NCBI GenBank assembly: GCA_045647885.1 | Contig: JAZRMX010000019.1 | Coordinates: 5,226-69,225 of the forward strand | Length of the DNA stretch: 64,000 nucleotides | Source of the DNA: HGM04593 sp045647885 | Lineage (GTDB): Bacteria > Bacteroidota > Bacteroidia > Bacteroidales > Bacteroidaceae | Direction: 5' to 3' | Part shown: piece by piece, positions 8,418 through 17,533 of the stretch | Layout: every line of letters begins with the position of its first letter | How positions within the stretch are numbered: position 1 is the stretch's first letter | Position numbers and translations under genes: made by a program | The notes under the pieces: generated by a model | What the model saw: the letters and a program-made list of their open reading frames with translations, nothing else | Database searches by the model: none | What the model was told of the DNA's origin: nothing

Positions 8418-9116
8418 ATGAAAAAGTGTGATATAATCTTTTGGGTGATAGTAATAGCCCTTTTGCTACCTTTCTTTGTGAGTGATGCTGTGTATGAAGC
8501 GTACAAGAGTTTTAATGCCGGACATCCTTATCTGATGGCTTTCTTAAAGTTTATGATTCTCTCGTCTATTGGTGAGATGCTTGGTCTTCGCATTAAACAA
8601 GGTGTTTACACCTATTCGGGTTATGGAATATTGCCTCGTGCTATTGTATGGGGTATGCTTGGTGTGATGATTGCCGTGGCAATGAAAATATTCTCAAGCG
8701 GCGTGCCTGTGATGCTCGAAAGTTGGGGACTCGAAGGTATGGTCAATGCAATGAGGGGCGATGTTACCTGGAAGAAATTCCTTGATGCATTCTGCATATC
8801 AACAGCAATGAACACATTCTTTGCGCCTATGTTTATGACTTTGCACAAGGTTACCGACACACATATATTGAATTGTGGCGGTAAAATATCTTCACTCGTT
8901 ACACCCATTAAGTTTGGTGAGATAATTGCTTCGCTCAATTGGAAAATACAGTGGAGTTTCGTGTTCAAGCGCACTCTCCCTCTTTTCTGGATACCTGCGC
9001 ACACAATAACATTCCTGTTGCCGGCAGCTTATCAGGTGCTTTTTGCAGCTTCGTTGAGTATTTTCCTTGGAGTGTTCCTCTCCATTGCAGCTGTAATGTC
9101 GAATGAGAAAAAATAA
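8418..9116 (+). CDS. Polytopic membrane protein, possibly Mpv17/PMP22-like
   Basis: About 232 residues from the ATG at 8418; a TTG at 8403 in frame would add five residues but the ATG, preceded by TAAGGG, is the better start. The protein has a leading hydrophobic segment and roughly four more (around SSIGEMLGL, VWGMLGVMIAVAMK, MNTFFAPMF and LFAASLSIFLGVFLSIAA). The C-terminal WKIQWSFVFKRTLPLFWIPAHTITFLLP loosely recalls the Mpv17/PMP22 signature, but I am not certain. It follows the ACT-domain gene by 8 bp and precedes GH20 by 6 bp, so it is likely cotranscribed. Function unknown. Confidence 0.65.
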   Translation: MKKCDIIFWVIVIALLLPFFVSDAVYEAYKSFNAGHPYLMAFLKFMILSSIGEMLGLRIKQGVYTYSGYGILPRAIVWGMLGVMIAVAMKIFSSGVPVMLESWGLEGMVNAMRGDVTWKKFLDAFCISTAMNTFFAPMFMTLHKVTDTHILNCGGKISSLVTPIKFGEIIASLNWKIQWSFVFKRTLPLFWIPAHTITFLLPAAYQVLFAASLSIFLGVFLSIAAVMSNEKK

Positions 9117-9121
9117 ATGAT

Positions 9122-10756
9122 ATGATGAGAAAATTTTTGTTTTTACTCTTGTGTGTAATCTCCTTTGCTGTTTCGGCAGGGGAGATTTCGCTCATTCCCC
9201 AACCGGCTAAAATGACGTTGGAGGAAGGTGAATTCTGTTTTGCAAAAAAGGTAAAGGTCTTTATCCCTGCAGGCGATAAGGAGGTTGCAAAAGTCTTCAA
9301 TAATTTTTCCGAAGATTTCAAGACCGCAACCGGTGTGTCGCTGAAAAAGACCAAGAATGCCGATGCTGCACAAATGGTATTTAAGACAGATGCTGCGCTT
9401 GCCGAGGAGGGTTACCGCTTGAACGTGACCACCGGCAAAATTACAATTACTGCAGCAAAACCAGCCGGCTTCTTCTATGCCCTGCAGACTTTGAAACAGT
9501 TGATGCCGTGTAACGTAATGGCTGTTGTAGCCTGTGATAAGGTGGTGGAGTGGAGCGTGCCTTGTGTGGATATTGAAGATGAGCCACGCTTTGGCTGGCG
9601 CGGTTTTATGCTCGACGAGGGACGACACTTCTATGGAAAGGAAGAGGTTATGAAGATAATCGATGTTATGGCTGCATACAAGATGAACCGCTTCCATTGG
9701 CACCTTACCGAGGACCAGGGCTGGCGCATAGAGATAAAGAAATATCCTAAGCTCACCGAGGTGGGTGCGTGGAGAAACAGCAAGGTGCTTGGTTGGGGAG
9801 ATGTTAAACCCGACGGCGTTCTGTATGGCGGTTATTATACACGAAAGGATGTAGAGGAGGTTGTTGCCTATGCAAAAGAGCGTTTTGTGGAGATTGTTCC
9901 CGAGGTAGATATCCCCGGACACTCACAGGCTGCCGTGGCTGCCTACCCCGAATTCCTCTCTTGTGACCCGCAGAGCAATCACGAGGTGTGGTTGTGGCAG
10001 GGTGTTTCGAGTGATGTGATCAACGTAGCCAATCCTCTTGCCGTTCAGTTCGCAAAGGATGTAATTGATGAACTTACAGAGATGTTCCCCTTTGGTTATA
10101 TACACCTTGGCGGCGACGAGTGTCCCACGTATAAATGGGAGCATAATACATCTTGTCAGGAGTTGTTGAAGGAGATAGGTAGCGATAAATACCGCGACTT
10201 GCAGATACATTTCTACAAACAGCTAAAAGATTATGTTGCACAGAAACCTGCCGATAAACAACGTAAACTTATCTTCTGGAACGAGGTGTTGCACGGAAAT
10301 ACCGCACCCCTTGGCAACGACATAACAATTATGGCGTGGATAGGTGCCGACGGCGCGGCAAAGGATGCTGCAACACGCGGGATGAACACCATACTCTCTC
10401 CGCAGATACCTTATTACATTAACCGTCGCCAGTCGAAACTCGAAACAGAGCCGCGTTCACAAGGCTACGGTGACGAAACAGTGGAGCGTGTTTACAACTA
10501 CAAGCCTATGGAGAATATATCTGCCGAGTTGCAGGGTAAATATCTGGGTGTGCAGGCCAATTTTTGGACCGAGTGGGTTGAAGAGGCCGACATTGTACAG
10601 TATCTTACATTCCCCCGCCTTGCTGCAGTTGCCGAGGCCGGATGGACACCCCAAGAGAAACGCAATTACAACTGTTTTGTGGAGCGTTTGCAGTCCGAAG
10701 CAGAATACTATCGCCTGCGTGGTGTCAATTACGGAAAACACGTGTTCAAAGAGTAA
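9122..10756 (+). CDS. Secreted beta-N-acetylhexosaminidase, GH20
   Basis: 544 residues with a signal peptide ending near VSAGE, so exported. The N-terminal GH20b-like domain (residues about 20-150, SLIPQPAKMTLEEG) leads into the catalytic barrel: RGFMLDEGRHFYGKEEV, then HWHLTEDQGWRIEIKKYP, then VPEVDIPGHSQAA, and the catalytic pair Asp332-Glu333 in HLGGDECP. GH20 enzymes release terminal GlcNAc or GalNAc from glycans by substrate-assisted catalysis, here probably in the periplasm or on the surface, acting on host mucin, N-glycans or peptidoglycan fragments. C-terminal WTEWVEEADIVQYLTFPR is typical. It carries no lipobox. A strong hairpin follows the stop. Confidence 0.93.
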   Translation: MMRKFLFLLLCVISFAVSAGEISLIPQPAKMTLEEGEFCFAKKVKVFIPAGDKEVAKVFNNFSEDFKTATGVSLKKTKNADAAQMVFKTDAALAEEGYRLNVTTGKITITAAKPAGFFYALQTLKQLMPCNVMAVVACDKVVEWSVPCVDIEDEPRFGWRGFMLDEGRHFYGKEEVMKIIDVMAAYKMNRFHWHLTEDQGWRIEIKKYPKLTEVGAWRNSKVLGWGDVKPDGVLYGGYYTRKDVEEVVAYAKERFVEIVPEVDIPGHSQAAVAAYPEFLSCDPQSNHEVWLWQGVSSDVINVANPLAVQFAKDVIDELTEMFPFGYIHLGGDECPTYKWEHNTSCQELLKEIGSDKYRDLQIHFYKQLKDYVAQKPADKQRKLIFWNEVLHGNTAPLGNDITIMAWIGADGAAKDAATRGMNTILSPQIPYYINRRQSKLETEPRSQGYGDETVERVYNYKPMENISAELQGKYLGVQANFWTEWVEEADIVQYLTFPRLAAVAEAGWTPQEKRNYNCFVERLQSEAEYYRLRGVNYGKHVFKE

Positions 10757-10772
10757 AATTAGATAAAAGAAT

Positions 10773-10813
10773 ACCAAAAATTTAATCGTGATAGCAGCGG
10801 TTAAATTTTTGGT
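10773..10813 (+). terminator. Terminator after the GH20 gene
   Basis: Arms 10773-10785 and 10801-10813 pair over 13 bp (ACCAAAAATTTAA with its complement) around a 15-nt loop, just after the GH20 stop. Confidence 0.65.
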
Positions 10814-10843
10814 GTTTATATACCTGTATAAACAAATATTTGT

Positions 10844-13375
10844 ATGAAGAAATTACTTAAGATAATGGCAGCCATTGTGGCTGTAATCATAGCTTTGCTG
10901 CTTGCTCTTCCCCTCTTTTTTACCGACAAGATTGAGGGCATAATAAAGGAGGAGGGTAATAAATTGCTCAATGCTGAATTTGATTTCAAAGACTTGGATA
11001 TAAGTCTGTTGCGACAGTTCCCGCGTGTATCGGTGAGCCTTGAAGGTTTTTATTTGAAGGGTGTGGGTGCTTTTGAGAGTGATACTCTTGTTTCGGCTAA
11101 CGAAATTACCGCTTCCATAAACCTTATGTCGCTTTTTGGAGAGAATGGCTACGATGTTCGCAGAATACTTCTCGACGGAGTCTCTTTGAAAGCGATAGTG
11201 CTCCCTGATGGTACAGTAAACTGGGATGTGATGAAGCCGACAACCGAAGAGGAGGTCGTGGCGGAAGATACCGCTGCAGTGTCAGCTCCTATACGTATTT
11301 TATTGCAGGAGCTTGCAGTGAATGATTTCAACCTCATTTACGATGACCGCCTGGCCGATATGTATGCACAGGTGGAGAATTTTGATGCTACGGTTTCGGG
11401 CGATTTTGGCAGTAGCAGAACTTTGCTCGACCTTGTTGCATCGGCTTCTGCCGTTACCTATAAACTCGAGGGAGTGCCATTCCTTAACAAAGTGCATTTG
11501 GCAACAGATATGAAGATTGATGCCGACCTTGAGAATAATAAATTCACCTTTAACGACAATCTTTTCCAACTCAATGCTATAAAGGCTGCGATTGACGGCT
11601 GGGTGGCGCTCACTGATGATGGAATGGATATGGATGTGAAACTGAACAGCAACGAGATTGGTTTTAAGGAGATTCTCTCTTTGGTTCCGGCTATCTACAC
11701 ACAGGATTTCGATGGGCTCAAGACCGACGGTGTGGCAACTTTGAATGCCTATGCAAAGGGTTCACTTGTGGGCGACAGCGTTGTGCCTGAATTCAATCTG
11801 GCGTTCGATGTAAAGAATGCCATGTTCCGCTATCCTGCGTTGCCTGCCGGTGTTGATAAAATAAATATTGCAGCTTTTGTGAGCAACCCCGGTGGCTCTC
11901 CCGATGCTACCGTTGTAAAGATAAATCCTTTCAGTTTTGTTATGGCCGGCAATGCTTTCAGCATTACTTCCGACATTGTGACTCCGGTAAGCGACCTTGC
12001 TTTTAATGCTACAGCAAAAGGACGTCTCGACTTGGGCAAAGTGAAGGATATTTATCCTCTCGAGGGTATGGATATGAATGGTATAGTTGATGCCGATATT
12101 GTCTTGAACGGGCGTATCTCGTATATTGAAAAAGAGCAGTATGAGAAGATTAAGGCAAGCGGTACTGTGGCTCTGAAGAATATGCAACTTGAAATGGAGG
12201 ACATCCCGACAGTTGATATAAAGAAGTCGTTGCTGACCTTTACACCGCGTTATCTGCAGTTGAGTGAAACTGCTGTAAATATTGGAGAGAATGATATTGT
12301 GCTCGATAGTAAATTCGAGAACTATATTGGTTATGCTCTCAAAGGTACAACGCTTAAAGGTACACTTAATGTGAAGAGCAATAAATTCAACCTTAACGAC
12401 TTTATTACCTCAGACAGCACCGCTGTTGCTGAAGAGAATGTGGAAAACAGTGCTGTTGCCACAGAAGAGCAGGCTGGCGTTATTGAGGTTCCCGAGAATC
12501 TTGATTTCCGTATGCAGGCAACTTTCAAGAAAGTGTTGTTTGACAATATGGTGTTCGAGAATCTTAATGGCTTGCTCATAGTGAAAGACCGCAAGGTGGA
12601 TATGCAGAACCTCTCGCTCAATACTATGGGTGGCAAGGTGGTTGTAAACGGTTCCTATGCTACTCCTGAGAAGGTTGCTCCTCGCTTGAATGCCGGTTTT
12701 AAACTCGAAAATATCAGTTTCTCAAAGGCTTATAATGACCTTAACGTGGTGCGTAAACTTGCTCCTGTATTCAACGGTCTTACAGGTGATTTCTCGGGTA
12801 ATGTGAACATTGATACAAAGCTCGATGAGACAATGAGTCCCGAACTTTCTTCTCTCACAGGTTATGGAGCTTTGTCTACTAAAGACTTGAGCCTGAACAA
12901 TGTGGGTGTAATCCAGTCTGTTGCCGATATTGTGAACAAGCCCTCGCTTAAAGATACCAGAGTCAAGGACTTGAATATTGAGTTTACAATAAAGGATGGC
13001 AGGGTGAATACAAAGCCTTTTGATATTAAGATGGGTGATTATAAGATGAATCTTTCGGGCAGCACAGGGCTCGACCAGACTATTGATTACAAGGGAGAAA
13101 TAACCATCCCCACTTCGGCAGGCAAGGTTGCCCAACTTGGTACTGTGGATATGCTCATCGGTGGTACTTTCACTTCGCCCAAAGTGAGCATTGATATGGC
13201 TTCCTTGGCTAAAAAGGCTGCTGCGCAGGCTGCAACAAAGGCAATAGACAAGTTGCTTGGAACTGATAAAAACGCTGATGCCTCTGCAACTGAAGCTACA
13301 TCAACCACTGACGCTAAAGCAGAAGCTGCAGGTAAAATAATAAACAAGGCTTTAGACCTTTTCAAGAAGAAGTAA
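10844..13375 (+). CDS. AsmA family inner-membrane-anchored periplasmic protein
   Basis: 843 residues. A single N-terminal membrane anchor (residues about 7-29, AAIVAVIIALLLALPLFF) precedes a long, beta-strand-rich periplasmic body. The start matches the AsmA domain (NAEFDFKDLDISLLRQFPRVSVSLEGFYLKG region) and the end an AsmA-like C-terminal domain (LNAGFKLENISFSKAYN; then SGSTGLDQTIDYKGEI). AsmA-like proteins are thought to form grooves that move lipids between membranes. The C-terminus is an Ala/Lys-rich tail ending LDLFKKK. It sits alone between two hairpins, so it is likely a single-gene unit, although I see no clear promoter box. Confidence 0.85.
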   Translation: MKKLLKIMAAIVAVIIALLLALPLFFTDKIEGIIKEEGNKLLNAEFDFKDLDISLLRQFPRVSVSLEGFYLKGVGAFESDTLVSANEITASINLMSLFGENGYDVRRILLDGVSLKAIVLPDGTVNWDVMKPTTEEEVVAEDTAAVSAPIRILLQELAVNDFNLIYDDRLADMYAQVENFDATVSGDFGSSRTLLDLVASASAVTYKLEGVPFLNKVHLATDMKIDADLENNKFTFNDNLFQLNAIKAAIDGWVALTDDGMDMDVKLNSNEIGFKEILSLVPAIYTQDFDGLKTDGVATLNAYAKGSLVGDSVVPEFNLAFDVKNAMFRYPALPAGVDKINIAAFVSNPGGSPDATVVKINPFSFVMAGNAFSITSDIVTPVSDLAFNATAKGRLDLGKVKDIYPLEGMDMNGIVDADIVLNGRISYIEKEQYEKIKASGTVALKNMQLEMEDIPTVDIKKSLLTFTPRYLQLSETAVNIGENDIVLDSKFENYIGYALKGTTLKGTLNVKSNKFNLNDFITSDSTAVAEENVENSAVATEEQAGVIEVPENLDFRMQATFKKVLFDNMVFENLNGLLIVKDRKVDMQNLSLNTMGGKVVVNGSYATPEKVAPRLNAGFKLENISFSKAYNDLNVVRKLAPVFNGLTGDFSGNVNIDTKLDETMSPELSSLTGYGALSTKDLSLNNVGVIQSVADIVNKPSLKDTRVKDLNIEFTIKDGRVNTKPFDIKMGDYKMNLSGSTGLDQTIDYKGEITIPTSAGKVAQLGTVDMLIGGTFTSPKVSIDMASLAKKAAAQAATKAIDKLLGTDKNADASATEATSTTDAKAEAAGKIINKALDLFKKK

Positions 13376-13430
13376 ATATATCATTATTACGTGTAATAAA
13401 TAGTTTACTAAAAAAAATAGTAAATCCTAA

Positions 13431-13472
13431 ACAAAGAGGTCAGCTCAAAAATTTTTGAACTGACCTCTTTGT
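13431..13472 (+). terminator. Terminator after the AsmA-like gene
   Basis: Arms 13431-13443 and 13460-13472 pair over 13 bp, with a second palindromic core TCAAAAATTTTTGA inside and one mismatch between. Its general shape (arms flanking a CAAAA-TTTTG core) resembles the hairpins at 35.8 and 43.7 kb. Confidence 0.75.
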
Positions 13473-13475
13473 TAT

Positions 13476-13483
13476 TATATTTG
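13476..13483 (+). promoter_or_regulatory. -7 box TATATTTG
   Basis: Exact TAnnTTTG match immediately after the terminator and about 87 bp before the start at 13570. Confidence 0.6.
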
Positions 13484-13569
13484 CAATTGATAAAGTTTTT
13501 CAATATTTTTTATAGTAACGTGTGACGCAGTGATGGTTTTTATCGTCTTCTATAAAAAGGATTGTATAT

Positions 13570-16500
13570 ATGAGAAAGATTCTGCTTATACTATCTATAT
13601 TGTCTGTTGTCTTTTCCGGTTATGCACAAAAAAAAGTGCTTTCGCAGTGCGACAGCGTGGCATTACGTGCTGTACAGGTGGGTATGGTACTTGTGCCTGA
13701 AAGAGTGTATGTACAGTTTGATAATAGTGCCTATTTTCTTGGAGAGACCATTTGGTTCAAAGCTTATGTAACGAGCGGTAATGATAACCGTCCCACAGAG
13801 GTCAGTAAGGTGCTTTATGTGGAGCTTGTATCGCCCGAAGGGTATGTGGTAAAGACCGAAAAATACAAAATTGACGATGATGGCATTTGTGTGGGTGAGT
13901 TTTATATGGACCCGCTCTATTTGTCGGGATATTTTGAAATTCGCGCCTACACACGTTATATGCTCAACTGGGGCTCCGAGGCTGTTTTCAGCCGTGTGTT
14001 CCCTGTATTCGATAAAGTGAATGGCAATAACTGGGAGTTTAAAAATATGCTCGATAGGCGTCGTTCTTTTGCTAAAGGAAAACGCTGGGTGAATGAAGAT
14101 GATGATAATGATGTATTAATGTTTTACCCCGAGGGTGGTCATTTGGTAGATGGGCTGCCAGTGCGTGTTGCTTTTGAGGTTCGCGGAGAACGAGGTGTTG
14201 AGCAGTATGATACAATATCTCTGTTTGCCGACGGGAAACTGCTACTAAAGGCTGCTCCAGTGCATATGGGAAAGGGAGTCTTTGATTTTACACCGGAAAG
14301 TGGCGTGAAGTATGTTGCCGAGGTTCTGGTGGAAAACAATAAAGGCAAATTAAAGAAACATAAAAAAACGTTGCCCGAAGTTGCCGGAAAGGGTGTTGCT
14401 TTGCAGGCTGATGAAGTTGGCGACAGCATAAGGCTGGTTGTGCGTCGCAACTACAGGCCCAAGGGTGAAGAGGGTATTGCAGTTGTTTACAGAAGCACTC
14501 TTTGCTATTATTCACCCTTCGATAAAAACAGTGATGCCGATACTCTTTTATTGCCTAAAGAGGGCTTGCCCGAGGGTGTTTGCCGTGCAGTGGTTTTTGA
14601 TGGTAACCTGCCACTTGCCGAGCGTATGTTCTTTGTTGAGCATAGAGTCCCGGCTGCCGGGGATTTATCCACCGTAAAACTGAATGTAAAAGCAAATGGC
14701 GACAGGGTGAATGCAGTGGAGAGTAAACCTTACGAAAAGGTCTCCATTGTGGTGGAAAGGGAAGATGACATGCCCATTGAACCTGATGTGGATTTTACCG
14801 TGGCTGTGGTGGACAAGGCAGGAAATGTCAAGACTTCGTGGGGGTGGAATATGTATACATATATGCTCCTTGGCTCCGAGGTAAAGGGGTATATACCCGA
14901 TGCCGGTCAATATTTCGACCGTAAAAACATCAAGCGTAAAGAGCACCTCGACCTTGTGATGATGACAAACGGATGGACTGCGTACGACTGGAAAAAGCTC
15001 TCTTCACAGCATCTTGGCGGGCTCATAGAGGCTGAAAAAGAGATTACCCTGCGGGGTAAGCTTTATCGTAGTGTAAGAAACCGCTTGGGGCTCAGTATGT
15101 ACACCAAGTTTAAAAATATTCCACAGCGATATAACCTCATAAGGCTCGATGTGGCGTATAATCCCGATACGATAAAAACATCAACCTTCCGCACCGACGA
15201 CGAGGGCGCCTTTATGCTTGGTCTGAAGGATTTTTATGGCAAGCGTGTGGTTGCTCTCTCCCCAAGAACGCAGATGCGGCATAGCGATTTCAGCAAGTAT
15301 CGCGTGGTGCTCGACCGCTATTTTTCACCCTCTCCGCGCTTTATTTCGTACTGGGAAAGAAGCACCGGGAGCTCTTTGATGCAACTTGCTGATGACACCC
15401 TGCAAAGGACGAAAGAGTATTTCTTTCTCGACAATATAGATGTTGTTGCAAAGAAAAAACGTACAGCTTTTGAGACTCCTCCCATAAGCGAATTGAACCT
15501 CGACTATCTGGAAGAGTGGGAGTATGCCAATGATGTTTCCTATTTCGATGGCTACAACTATTCGACATTTATAGACAGCCTTAACAACGAGTACAAAACT
15601 CCGGAATTCCACGACAAAACAAGCGAAGAATCGCGCGCCGGCATCCACGACAGCGAGGAGGAACTTGAGGAGATGCGCGCCCGTTTGGGCTCGGCCGGTG
15701 ATGTACTCACAGCGAGTGATGTCGTAAAAAGTGTGTTTCGCCGCTATAACCTTACGCACGCTTATTGGGTGTATAATGTGGTGCCGAAAGGCGTATATCA
15801 CAAGGATTCCGCGCTTGTGATAGACCACGAATATCTGCACGGTATAAACGTGGAAAAGATGACTAATTTCAAGAACCTTGTGATAACAAGCGACCCAAAG
15901 AAGAAAAATATTGTAGAGGTAGGCGATTACAACGCCTTTTGGTATTTTAAATCGAATGCTTATGCCAATAAAGGCTCTCACGCAATATTCTACAGAGGTT
16001 TTCTCTCGCCACAGGATATTGTTCCGGTTGCCGGTAACGACTCTATTGATGATGTGTTTGTGCGACGGGTGAAGGAGATGTATGGCAAGACATACAAGAA
16101 TTTGATGACATACCCAAAATCGCCCAATTACATAGCCTGTTTCATCCCTTATGACGAGGATGAAAAAGAAAAAGGCATAGTCCCGGATTTGAGTTACCCG
16201 ACAAGCACACGCCGATACACGCGCGTACAAGGATACACCGAAAGCAAACAATTCTATTCTCCCGACTATTCCGCTGCGCCTCCCGTGGGGAAGGACTATC
16301 GCAGAACCCTTCTGTGGAATCCGCGCGCAAAGGCTGTAGATGGGCGTTTAATGGTCGATTTTTATAATAGCACCGATTGTGAATATTTCGACGTTGCAGT
16401 AGAAGGTCGTCGTGGGAAACTTTTTTATTGTACCGATGATATTTTCTCGGCACAGGAAAAGAGTGTTTCTGCCGGTGATTTCCCTGAAGGTACCGGTGGT

Positions 16501-17352
16501 GTGAAAGAGTTTGGCGATTTAGCTCAGGAACTTATTGAAAAAGCCAAAAGGGCGAAGATTATCAAGGATTCCATCTTTTGGGCTAAGTGCAAGAAAGAGT
16601 ATGATATTGCCGAAATCTATTATGCGCAAAAACGTTATAGCCTTTCATTGCCTCATTACATAGAGCTTGCGACCTATGGCTACCCTGCGGCTTTCTATCG
16701 TATAGGCTTGTGTTATATGCACGGCTATTCATTAAAGAAAAAGCCTAACCTTGCTTTTGATTTTATGAAGCAGGGTGCTGAAAAAGAGTATCCGCAGGCG
16801 CAGTATGAGCTGGCAATGATGTTCCGTAACGGAGTGGGGTGCGAGGCGAATGATGATGCAGTTGTCTATTGGTTGGAAAAGGCAGTGGAAGGTGGTGAAC
16901 CCTGTGCTATGTTGGAGCTTGGCAAGATGTATCTGAAAGAGGGAGAGATGTGCGACAGTGTGAAGGGCTCCGGCTTGTTGCGCTCGTCGGCAATGCTCGA
17001 TAATGCCGAGGCTCTATACCGTTATGCAGTTTATATGCAGGCTGTGGAAGTGGCAAACGATACAGTCCTGGGTTCTCCGCACGCCTGTATTACGCGCAGT
17101 GCGCAGATGAAACACTGCGATGCAATGCTTTATCTGATGCGTTACGAGGATGCTGCAGGCAACTATGCTTCTGCTTATGACTGGGCGCGTGAGCTCTATA
17201 TGCAAAAGAACCACTATGGCATAAAGTATATGGCCGATTGTTCTTTGATGGGCCGGGTTGTGCGTCGCAACAGGCGTCTGGCAAAGGATTTATACCGGGA
17301 TGCTGCAAAATTGGGCAACGAAGATGCCAAAAGAGCGCTGAAAGAGTGGTAA
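13570..17352 (+). CDS. Large exported protein: MG2-like N-terminal domain plus C-terminal Sel1-like repeats
   Basis: 1260 residues. A signal peptide ends near SGYAQ. The N-terminal part (residues about 45-140) holds VYVQFDNSAYFLGETIWFKAYV and later SGYFEIRAYTRYML, typical of the macroglobulin MG2-type domain in large Bacteroidetes periplasmic proteins. The middle has VAVVDKAGNV and a long stretch with a carboxypeptidase-regulatory/TonB-plug flavour that I cannot assign firmly. From about residue 1010 to the end come helical repeats of Sel1 type: AAFYRIGLCYMHGYSL, QAQYELAMMFRNGVG and EPCAMLELGKMYLKEG, each with the spaced Ala/Gly pattern. The fusion suggests an envelope scaffold that binds partner proteins. 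No catalytic motif is seen. It has its own promoter and terminator. Partners are unknown. Confidence 0.75.
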   Translation: MRKILLILSILSVVFSGYAQKKVLSQCDSVALRAVQVGMVLVPERVYVQFDNSAYFLGETIWFKAYVTSGNDNRPTEVSKVLYVELVSPEGYVVKTEKYKIDDDGICVGEFYMDPLYLSGYFEIRAYTRYMLNWGSEAVFSRVFPVFDKVNGNNWEFKNMLDRRRSFAKGKRWVNEDDDNDVLMFYPEGGHLVDGLPVRVAFEVRGERGVEQYDTISLFADGKLLLKAAPVHMGKGVFDFTPESGVKYVAEVLVENNKGKLKKHKKTLPEVAGKGVALQADEVGDSIRLVVRRNYRPKGEEGIAVVYRSTLCYYSPFDKNSDADTLLLPKEGLPEGVCRAVVFDGNLPLAERMFFVEHRVPAAGDLSTVKLNVKANGDRVNAVESKPYEKVSIVVEREDDMPIEPDVDFTVAVVDKAGNVKTSWGWNMYTYMLLGSEVKGYIPDAGQYFDRKNIKRKEHLDLVMMTNGWTAYDWKKLSSQHLGGLIEAEKEITLRGKLYRSVRNRLGLSMYTKFKNIPQRYNLIRLDVAYNPDTIKTSTFRTDDEGAFMLGLKDFYGKRVVALSPRTQMRHSDFSKYRVVLDRYFSPSPRFISYWERSTGSSLMQLADDTLQRTKEYFFLDNIDVVAKKKRTAFETPPISELNLDYLEEWEYANDVSYFDGYNYSTFIDSLNNEYKTPEFHDKTSEESRAGIHDSEEELEEMRARLGSAGDVLTASDVVKSVFRRYNLTHAYWVYNVVPKGVYHKDSALVIDHEYLHGINVEKMTNFKNLVITSDPKKKNIVEVGDYNAFWYFKSNAYANKGSHAIFYRGFLSPQDIVPVAGNDSIDDVFVRRVKEMYGKTYKNLMTYPKSPNYIACFIPYDEDEKEKGIVPDLSYPTSTRRYTRVQGYTESKQFYSPDYSAAPPVGKDYRRTLLWNPRAKAVDGRLMVDFYNSTDCEYFDVAVEGRRGKLFYCTDDIFSAQEKSVSAGDFPEGTGGVKEFGDLAQELIEKAKRAKIIKDSIFWAKCKKEYDIAEIYYAQKRYSLSLPHYIELATYGYPAAFYRIGLCYMHGYSLKKKPNLAFDFMKQGAEKEYPQAQYELAMMFRNGVGCEANDDAVVYWLEKAVEGGEPCAMLELGKMYLKEGEMCDSVKGSGLLRSSAMLDNAEALYRYAVYMQAVEVANDTVLGSPHACITRSAQMKHCDAMLYLMRYEDAAGNYASAYDWARELYMQKNHYGIKYMADCSLMGRVVRRNRRLAKDLYRDAAKLGNEDAKRALKEW

Positions 17353-17382
17353 TGACCATCTCTCTTTCGAGAAAAAGATAAT

Positions 17383-17417
17383 AAGATAGCCTTCAATACT
17401 TATTTGGGGGCTATCTT
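17383..17417 (+). terminator. Terminator after the MG2/Sel1 gene
   Basis: Arms 17383-17391 (AAGATAGCC) and 17409-17417 (GGCTATCTT) are perfect complements and can extend into flanking ATAATA/TTATTAT; T-rich sequence follows. Confidence 0.65.
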
Positions 17418-17454
17418 GTTATTATATATATATAATTATATTAAAAAATATTTG

Positions 17455-17462
17455 TATCTTTG
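17455..17462 (+). promoter_or_regulatory. -7 box TATCTTTG for the lepA operon
   Basis: Exact match, about 72 bp before the lepA ATG. It is immediately followed by a 7-bp palindrome GCAGTCG-CTCG-CGACTGC (17462-17479) that overlaps the expected transcription start and could be an operator or a 5' hairpin. Confidence 0.7.
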
Positions 17463-17533
17463 CAGTCGCTCGCGACTGCTGGGCGGAAATGCCTTTGTCG
17501 CATAAATTTTGTTTGGAAAATATAAAACGATAT

